Below are positions 9,801 to 12,731 of a stretch of DNA of 12,731 nt, one piece after another. Location: positions 10,585 through 23,315 of the forward strand of contig LSYV01000365.1 of assembly GCA_001584585.1 (NCBI GenBank), in the 5' to 3' direction. The stretch's first letter is position 1, and every line of letters begins with the position of its first letter. The stretch is from Gonium pectorale. Taxonomy: Eukaryota > Chlorophyta > Chlorophyceae > Chlamydomonadales > Volvocaceae. The notes below the pieces were generated by a model. It saw nothing but the letters and a program-made list of their open reading frames with translations. It was not told the DNA's origin and searched no databases. Both the position numbers and the translations under genes were made by a program.

Positions 9801-11358
9801 GGGCGTCGATCGAGCAACCCATCCGGGGCCTTGTACGGCTGGTAGTAACAAAGGAAGCAGGATGGCACACCGCCCCGACCCGGCGGGCGGTGGAGGGAAT
9901 GGGAAGGGGGGGTATTCAGTCCGTGGGCAAAAGCTGATTGGTGACCGTCAAGCAAAGAATCGCTGACCCGTCCATACCAGAGCTTTGAATTGGACTTCTG
10001 GCGGCCACGCCCGCAGGGAGCTAGCACGGCCTGTAGTTGAGCCTCCGGATGATGACGCGGAAACCGAGTGATAGTAGTAGTCTAGAGCTGAGTAGGGAGC
10101 GAGAGATGAAGCGGCTGACCTATGTGACTGAGTGGAACGACTGCCATGGGCTGCCATGCGGGTGCGGTGCGCCTATGTGTCCCAACCCCCCGCCACCGCC
10201 GCGTACGCAAACACTCGCAACGGCAGCGCGGCGGAACCATGTTACCAGGAAGAGATACCCACCTGTGCGCAACGAAGAACGAAGGGGGCGGTCGCCGACG
10301 GGTGAGGCGCCCGCATCGCGAGGGTAACACAGGGGAGGCGTGTCATCAGTGGGGACAAGAAGGTCGAGGGGAGGGAAGAACATGGCGTGCCATGGTATGC
10401 ATCTAAAGACGGAGACCTAAGCGAGGACGTCCTGGAGAGAAGCAGTGATCCTGCCGGGCGGGAGGTATGCAATAAGGAGGTGCCGTACCAGTACGGTGAT
10501 AGGACGACAATCGAGAGCCGAAGCATTAGGATTGGTACAAGGATGGCAGCAAGCAAGGGGGGGCAGCGGCGGTGGAGGATTTGAGGAGGGGGGGACTCGT
10601 GGTAGTGGCAGATTGACCTTCCCATCCTCACTTCGTTCATTGCGGCCCCCGGCCGCCTGCCCCTAAACAAGGACGCACCTTGTCAGTTGCATTGACATCA
10701 GCCCTCGCCGCCAGCAGCTCCTTCACCACTTCCAGGTGCCCCTCGGAGGTGGCGACATGGAGTGGAGTCTCTCCGACCTGTGGGAGGGGACATCGATCGG
10801 GCATCCCATCCGGGGCCTCGCACGGCTGGTAGTTGCAGAGGAAGCAGGGTGGCACACCGCCCCCGACCCGGCGGGCGGCGGTGGGAAAGAAGGTGGCATC
10901 GAAGGGGCGTGAAGCGGCGTTGGGGATTGGGGGGGGGGTGAAAATGGGCGCGTTGCGGTGGTGGCAAATTTGGGGGGGGGGCGGTCTTTGGGGGTGATTT
11001 ATAGAAAGTTCAAGGAAAACAGTAATGATAACGACGAGCTGGGCACCAGCTGCGCGTGGCTCGTCCGGCAGCCGAAACGGTGATTTGCCTAGACGGGATG
11101 GGGAGCGGGGGGGGGGGGCGGTGGTGGTCACAAAGGTGAGCGATGGGGGAAGACAGCGGCGGTGGAGGTAGAGGGGGCAGCACTGCGGCGTAGTTGCAGA
11201 TAGACCTACTCGCCCTCCCATCGTTCATTGAGGCCCCCGACCGCCTGCCAAGGACGCACCTTGTCAGCTGCATTGACATCAGCCCCCGCCGCCAGCAGCT
11301 CCTTCATCATCTCCAGGTGCCATCTGGAGACGGCGACATGGAGTGGAGTACTTCCGCC
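3729..11358 (-). CDS. Ankyrin-Roc-COR (Roco family) protein, multi-exon, 5' end unresolved
   Basis: I joined these minus-strand exons by hand: 11358-11260, 10777-10679, 9790-9692, 9199-9098, 8959-8864, 8703-8605, 8397-8203, 7949-7784, 7690-7491, 7288-6983, 6861-6706, 6538-6308, 6109-6014, 5670-5566, 5219-4533, 4238-4084, 3870-3729. Every junction is GT-AG. They total 3033 bases, 1010 residues plus TGA, with no internal stop. All introns are phase 0 except the eighth (phase 1) and the last (phase 2). Domains by residue: ankyrin repeats 1-198, Roc about 199-360, COR about 386-648, paired cysteines 656-692, low-complexity segment to 912, C-terminal tail to 1010. Roco proteins are large GTPases in which COR mediates dimerisation; a cytoplasmic signalling or scaffold role is inferred. 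No kinase, LRR, signal peptide or membrane segment is visible. The initiating ATG lies upstream of 11358 and was not found. A small exon could be missing in the 343-base intron 6013-5671. Confidence 0.85.
4084..4238 (-). CDS. Penultimate exon, coiled-coil-like helix
   Basis: A 155-base exon (residues 913-963 plus two bases). It starts AANLQALIKRLEQEESEAHL, a charged helix, and continues through a Gly/Ser/Pro loop to GELDLYVSCQEAR. Acceptor TTGTTTCGCAG, donor GCGCAG|GTGGGT, which leaves phase 2. Reading on past the donor gives a tail that reaches a stop, but the spliced form is preferred because the last exon restores frame and has coding character. Confidence 0.75.
4533..5219 (-). CDS. Large exon: second CxxC pair and Pro/Gly/Ala-rich region
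   Basis: A 687-base, phase 0 exon (residues 684-912), the largest in the gene. It opens RKLLECSQCDAELPL (cysteines 689 and 692). A helical, Leu/Ala/Arg-rich part follows (LQAGIELLADLLAAAAGG and later DLVRRAVAVHRLV). It then has a disordered stretch with two proline runs (PPSPPPPH and SPPPPPLRL) around a Gly/Ser-rich patch, and ends near LMRAMELMWRHG. Acceptor TTTGTTACACAG, donor CAG|GTAGGT. I do not recognise a named domain in the second half. Length and composition are typical of algal proteins. Confidence 0.82.
5566..5670 (-). CDS. Post-COR exon with first CxxC pair
   Basis: A 105-base, phase 0 exon (residues 649-683) starting MTGIQYECPSC, with cysteines at about residues 656 and 659, followed by a very basic stretch ending RSRAQKK. 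Acceptor CGCTGCTGCAG, donor AAG|GTACGTG. A second pair (CSQC) opens the next exon, so together they could form a zinc-binding knuckle. Cys pairs just after COR occur in other Roco proteins; zinc binding here is inferred. Confidence 0.75.
6014..6109 (-). CDS. COR-B distal exon
   Basis: A 96-base, phase 0 exon (residues 617-648) starting VYTLHVAVCS and ending in a helix with ARVSALLGEELDGME. It fits the COR-B strand followed by a helix seen before the end of COR. Acceptor GGTGGGCAG, donor GAG|GTGGGA. The exon is short and judged mainly from position, phase and codon use, so it is a little less certain than its neighbours. Confidence 0.75.
6308..6538 (-). CDS. COR domain, third exon (COR-B)
   Basis: A 231-base, phase 0 exon (residues 540-616). 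It reads through RWWSAQYQYGRLPDNRLSRL, LLLLPDAEVLDVWRFG and AVLALTC. The 'Y.fgrLPdg.fsRLl.rl......w..G' layout is the COR-B signature. The run of Leu codons is part of the amphipathic helix. Acceptor CCTTCCTTGCAG, donor GCG|GTGAGC. Confidence 0.83.
6706..6861 (-). CDS. COR domain, second exon
   Basis: A 156-base, phase 0 exon (residues 488-539). It includes GLVRLMQHCGLVY followed by ALVPPMLPDRM. A 'fLM..cGL.y......yl.P..Lp' pattern is typical of COR: the winged-helix end, then 'PsLLP'. Acceptor CATGCGCAG, donor AGG|GTGCGT. Confidence 0.85.
6983..7288 (-). CDS. COR domain, first exon
   Basis: A 306-base, phase 0 exon (residues 386-487). It contains PLIPLGELEEVAKRV, LTDMGELRHF and then VVVIDPRWLADLM. 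The strand-and-DP-W-L pattern (new helix-turn-helix, then 'IDPRWL') is the hallmark of COR N-terminal lobes. Acceptor ATTGTTAG, donor AAG|GTGCGC. In Roco proteins this region contacts Roc and helps dimerisation; that role is from family knowledge. Confidence 0.85.
7491..7690 (-). CDS. Roc C-terminal part and Roc-COR linker
   Basis: A 200-base exon (residues 319-385). A short insert rich in Glu and Pro follows the G4 position. Then comes FIRLSSETGQGVEQLKQAIV, matching the G5 loop (SSETG, residues 347-351) and the closing helix of a Ras-like fold. The end of the exon (SDWLSQENLKVREE) begins the linker into COR. Acceptor CTGCTGCAG|GC restores frame from phase 1; donor GAG|GTGGGTG. Confidence 0.85.
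7784..7949 (-). CDS. Roc GTPase middle exon
   Basis: A 166-base exon (residues 264-318 plus the first base of a split codon). It starts DVYLSTHVFFMVREALYIMV, the usual switch II helix and following strand of Roc domains. It ends with the strand LLLVATHA, where the G4 base-recognition motif falls. The donor GCAT|GTGAGT is strong and leaves phase 1. The next residue becomes Cys across the junction, so the usual THxD reads THAC. Confidence 0.87.
8203..8397 (-). CDS. Roc GTPase exon with P-loop and switch II
   Basis: A 195-base, phase 0 exon (residues 199-263). It holds the G1 P-loop GPGGAGKT at residues 209-216, preceded by the strand SLVLV. It ends with the G3 motif in IWDLGGQ (residues 257-263), the form expected of Roco GTPases (WDxxGQ). 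Acceptor CTTGCTTCAG, donor CAG|GTGTGTG. The spacing of about 45 residues between G1 and G3 fits a Ras-like fold. P-loop Lys and Thr are present, so phosphate and magnesium binding look intact. Confidence 0.88.
8605..8703 (-). CDS. Ankyrin repeat exon 6, leading into Roc
   Basis: A 99-base, phase 0 exon (residues 166-198) encoding the last ankyrin repeat. It has KTPLDVAGSRG and LVELLRQHAA, then a short polar linker ending SSAVQ. It lacks the GADVNA end, as expected of a capping repeat. The acceptor follows a C-only tract (CCCCCCAG). The next exon starts directly with the first strand of the GTPase, so no leucine-rich repeats separate the ankyrins from Roc. Confidence 0.82.
8864..8959 (-). CDS. 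Ankyrin repeat exon 5
   Basis: A 96-base, phase 0 exon encoding one ankyrin repeat (residues 134-165), with GFTPLHSACEGGH and VRELLRAGADH. The acceptor is CTCGCTTGCAG and the donor TGG|GTAAGGG. It is close to the ankyrin consensus. The intron above it carries a short run of CGAG units on the plus strand around 8964-8980. Confidence 0.87.
9098..9199 (-). CDS. Ankyrin repeat exon 4
   Basis: A 102-base, phase 0 exon encoding one ankyrin repeat (residues 100-133), with ATPLHVASAAG and VVEALLKAGASHV. The acceptor is CCCCCCATTCAG and the donor AAC|GTGAGC. It is clearly diverged from exons 1-3 in sequence and in flanking intron, so it predates the recent duplications. Confidence 0.85.
9498..9516. 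repeat. Short (CTG)n run in intron
   Basis: An interrupted CTG run on the plus strand, within the intron between ankyrin exons 3 and 4. No other feature is seen in that intron. Confidence 0.7.
9692..9790 (-). CDS. Ankyrin repeat exon 3
   Basis: A 99-base, phase 0 exon encoding one ankyrin repeat (residues 67-99), with RTPLHFAAS, KWHLEVV and KELLAAGADVKA. The donor is AAG|GTTCGTCC and the acceptor CCCTCCCACAG. About 85 of 99 bases match exon 1. It belongs to the same duplicated unit, but the intron above it is longer (888 bases) because of sequence not shared with the other copies. Confidence 0.85.
9692..10678 (-). repeat. Duplicated ankyrin unit C, partly replaced
   Basis: The exon at 9692-9790 and about 110-130 bases of adjoining intron match units A and B. 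Homology resumes near 10560 (GCAGCGGCGGTGGAGG) and runs to 10678. Between about 9925 and 10550 the sequence is unlike the other two units, so this copy has gained or exchanged roughly 600 bases. Confidence 0.65.
10679..10777 (-). CDS. Ankyrin repeat exon 2
   Basis: A 99-base, phase 0 exon encoding one ankyrin repeat (residues 34-66), with ETPLHVA, SEGHLEVV and KELLAARADVNA. The acceptor is CCCTCCCACAG and the donor AAG|GTGCGTCC, both shared with exon 1. Compared with exon 1 it has about 15 base changes giving 9 residue changes. The TPLH turn and the inner-helix leucines are unchanged. Its G-H pair is canonical, unlike those of repeats 1 and 3. Confidence 0.85.
10679..11259 (-). repeat. Duplicated ankyrin unit B (exon plus intron)
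   Basis: This is the uninterrupted sister of unit A: exon at 10679-10777, then the same intron blocks in the same order. It includes CTCGTCCGGC near 11059 (plus strand) and CAGCGGCGGTGGAGG near 11156. It shows what unit A looked like before the SINE-like insertion. Confidence 0.78.
11260..11358 (-). CDS. Ankyrin repeat exon 1
   Basis: This 99-base exon encodes exactly one 33-residue ankyrin repeat (residues 1-33), with STPLHVA, KELLAAGADVNA and ADK. It follows an acceptor reading CCCTCCCACAG and ends at AAG|GTGCGTCC. The usual Gly of the G-H pair is Trp here (SRWHLE). It is one of three near-copies with 10679-10777 and 9692-9790; I count 84 of 99 bases identical to the 10679 exon. It is the most 5' exon I can support. 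Confidence 0.85.
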
Positions 11359-11542
11359 CTGTGGGAGGGGACATCGATCGGGCATCCCATCCGGGGCCTT
11401 GCACGGCTGGTGGTTGCAAAGGAAGCAGGATAGCACACCACCCCGACCCGGCGGGCGGCGGTGGGAATAGGGGGGCGTCAATGTTGGCATGTTGCGGTGG
11501 TTGCGATTTGGGGGGGGGGGGGGCGTGGCGGCGGTTAAGGAA

Positions 11543-11556
11543 AACGGGAATGATAA
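11543..11556. repeat. Target-site duplication, left copy
   Basis: AACGGGAATGATAA here matches AACGGGAAGGATAA at 11940-11953 in 13 of 14 positions, directly flanking the SINE-like element. The sister intron has AACAGTAATGATAA only once (11018-11031). Confidence 0.8.
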
Positions 11557-11939
11557 GAAAGAAAGAAAGACTACGCAAGGTCTAACACCGGCGTGTAGTT
11601 AAGGAGGAGGTGCGCATATGAATGCAATGGGAACGACCTCCACCGGGTTTCTTTTGACTTATACGGCGTTTCACCCCGCCGCCCCCTCCACGCCTGACCC
11701 ACACCCCTGTGCACATGCCTGGGGTCAGCCAGTGGCCGTCAAGCCAGCGCTTCTCAGGTTGGGCCCCGAGCCATGGGCTCATATCAGCATTTCTGCCAGT
11801 ATGCCACTGCTGATCCCCTGTTTGGAATACGGGGATTCGAACCCACGACCTGTTGTGGCAATCTAGGTGCCATGTGTGGGTTCCTACGAGCCCAAGCACC
11901 AGTTGGTTAGACTGATAGCTGAGATGGTAGCTGTGGGAT
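11557..11939 (-). mobile_element. tRNA-derived SINE-like element
   Basis: On the minus strand a pol III B box (GGTTCGAATCC, 11843-11833) lies 3' of a near-consensus A box (TAACCAACTGG, 11909-11899), as in tRNA-derived SINEs. The 3' end runs into a short TTTC simple repeat (11571-11557). The element is flanked by a 14-base target duplication, and the sister intron at 11012-11040 shows the empty site. It lies in an intron of the Roco gene, in the same orientation. No long open reading frame is present, consistent with a non-autonomous element. Family name not assigned. Confidence 0.8.
11833..11909 (-). promoter_or_regulatory. Internal pol III promoter (A and B boxes)
   Basis: The A box is at 11909-11899 and the B box at 11843-11833 on the minus strand. 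The B box fits the GGTTCGANNCC consensus fully; the A box differs at one conserved position. Spacing is slightly wider than in most tRNAs. A clean tRNA cloverleaf does not form (the T stem keeps only three pairs), so this is a derived promoter rather than a working tRNA gene. Confidence 0.65.
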
Positions 11940-11953
11940 AACGGGAAGGATAA
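11940..11953. repeat. Target-site duplication, right copy
   Basis: AACGGGAAGGATAA, one mismatch from the left copy at 11543-11556. Intron sequence homologous to unit B resumes right after it. Confidence 0.8.
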
Positions 11954-12129
11954 CGAAAAGCATGGGCGCCAGCAGCGCGTGCCTCGTCCGGCCGCCAAGC
12001 CGGTCATTTGCTTAGGCGGGGGTGGGGATCGGTGATGGCGGTCACAAACGTGAGTGAGGGGGGTGTGGGGCAGCGGCGGTGGAGGGAGGGGGAAGGCGCA
12101 GCGGCAAGTTCGGGGGAAGGCAAATACAC

Positions 12130-12263
12130 CTCCTCGCCCTCCCTCAGGGCGTCAAGGTGCGTGGGAGGGAGGGTTGATGCCGCCTTTAAAGTAGCCTCAC
12201 TACCAGCCAAGTCCCAGGATGGAGTACGACCAGTGGATTCCAACCTTCCCAAGATTAACTCTC
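12130..12263 (-). other. Weak candidate upstream exon
   Basis: A minus-strand open stretch lies between a possible acceptor (CAGTTGCAG|GAG) and a possible donor (GAG|GTGTATTTG). The donor would be phase 0, as the first ankyrin exon needs. It reads ELILGRLESTGRTPSW and later THLDALREGEE, with no ankyrin signature and no ATG in its frame. The only obvious upstream ATG-plus-donor (12347-12331) does not match its phase. It coincides with the place where the duplicated intron sequence stops. Confidence 0.18.
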
Positions 12264-12282
12264 CTGCAACTGACACAGACAC

Positions 12283-12598
12283 TGCGCTTTACACTGCACT
12301 GCATTCCGGGGACACACCGACCAGCATTACCTAGAACGCATAACCATACTGCAGCTGTATAGCTGCAAGTGGTGTGGATAGTTTAGTTGCATGGGGGTTG
12401 GACTCAAAAAAGAGGTCGAGATTTACCATGCCATGTGAAATGCTCTATCATCAACTCCTTTCGCCTCCTGAAGGTTTTAACCATGCCTTTTGTCCTGGCT
12501 TCTGGCGCATCTGTCAGGTTTGCGCATCTTGGCTTGTGAGACAAAGATTGGCTATTATTGTGCATCCCATCCAAGGACTATTTACCGCTTGACAGCCA
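12283..12598. other. Unassigned region above the Roco gene
   Basis: A moderate-GC stretch with no ankyrin, SINE or other recognisable sequence. It should contain the promoter, the first exon, or part of a first intron of the Roco gene. No clear TATA box or start codon with a matching donor was found. Confidence 0.4.
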
Positions 12599-12603
12599 TG
12601 AGC

Positions 12604-12621
12604 TGCCTGCCTGCCTGCCTA

Positions 12622-12681
<60 letters not shown>

Positions 12682-12685
12682 CCAG

Positions 12686-12729
<44 letters not shown>

Positions 12730-12731
12730 CC
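12604..12731. repeat. (TGCC)n tetranucleotide array, continues past window
   Basis: About 30 units of CTGC/TGCC with single-base interruptions at 12621 (ACCT) and 12684 (CCAG). It runs to the last base, so its true length is unknown. Confidence 0.95.

Larger units (their letters stand above)
11260..12129 (-). repeat. Duplicated ankyrin unit A (exon plus intron)
   Basis: This copy comprises the exon at 11260-11358 and the intron above it. The intron keeps the C-rich acceptor side, the long G run near 11510 (plus strand), the AAGGAAAAC...GATAACG block and the CAGCGGCGGTGGAGG block, the last near 12070. It is interrupted by the SINE-like insertion at 11557-11939. Without the insertion its layout matches unit B (10679-11259), so the period is about 580 bases. 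Confidence 0.75.

Noticed and set aside
11820..11915. A functional tRNA gene on the minus strand
   Set aside because: The T-loop is perfect but the T stem has mismatches, no acceptor stem or anticodon arm pairs properly, and the whole block sits inside an insertion with a target duplication. A tRNA-derived SINE explains it better.
12331..12347. Start codon exon (ATG with a GTAATG donor) for the Roco gene
   Set aside because: Its phase does not match the only candidate exon below it; joining them gives an early stop.
1..12731. CRISPR array, prokaryotic operon or phage module
   Set aside because: Introns, codon use and a tRNA-derived SINE indicate a nuclear eukaryotic genome; no spaced direct repeats of CRISPR type are present.

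Overview
This window looks like nuclear DNA of a green alga, most likely volvocine (Chlamydomonas, Volvox or Gonium type). It is GC-rich and dense with short GT-AG introns, its codon use favours CTG, GTG, GAG and CAG, and it has many homopolymer and tetranucleotide runs and a tRNA-derived SINE-like element. The assignment comes from sequence style, not from a database match.

One gene dominates. It lies on the minus strand from about 11.36 kb (or higher) down to a TGA at 3729-3731. I can join seventeen exons in an unbroken frame, giving 1010 residues with no stop. In order they encode six ankyrin repeats, a Ras-of-complex (Roc) GTPase domain with a P-loop and a WDLGGQ switch, a COR domain, a CxxC...CxxC segment split across two exons, a long Pro/Gly/Ala-rich stretch, and a short C-terminus ending in a CPCH...H motif. 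Each ankyrin repeat is one exon of about 99 bases. This is an ankyrin-Roc-COR (Roco family) protein with no visible leucine-rich repeats or kinase domain. The 5' end is not resolved.

The first three ankyrin exons (near 11.3, 10.7 and 9.7 kb) are copies of one repeating unit that includes flanking intron. The intron next to each exon is as conserved as the exon, or more so. Homology to the repeating intron continues to about 12.13 kb and then stops. A 383-base SINE-like element on the minus strand sits inside one copy of this intron, flanked by a 14-base target-site duplication. The sister copy preserves the empty site.

Below the gene, 2.9-3.7 kb is probably its 3' untranslated region. It holds a G-tract array, an 87-base direct repeat in two copies 190 bases apart, and a (CCAA)n tract that would read as a GGTT-rich run in the transcript. 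From 1 to about 2.05 kb I recognise nothing. A short plus-strand open stretch from 2058 has algal-style codon use and could be a first exon. Above the gene, 12.3-12.6 kb is unassigned, and the window ends inside a (TGCC)n array.
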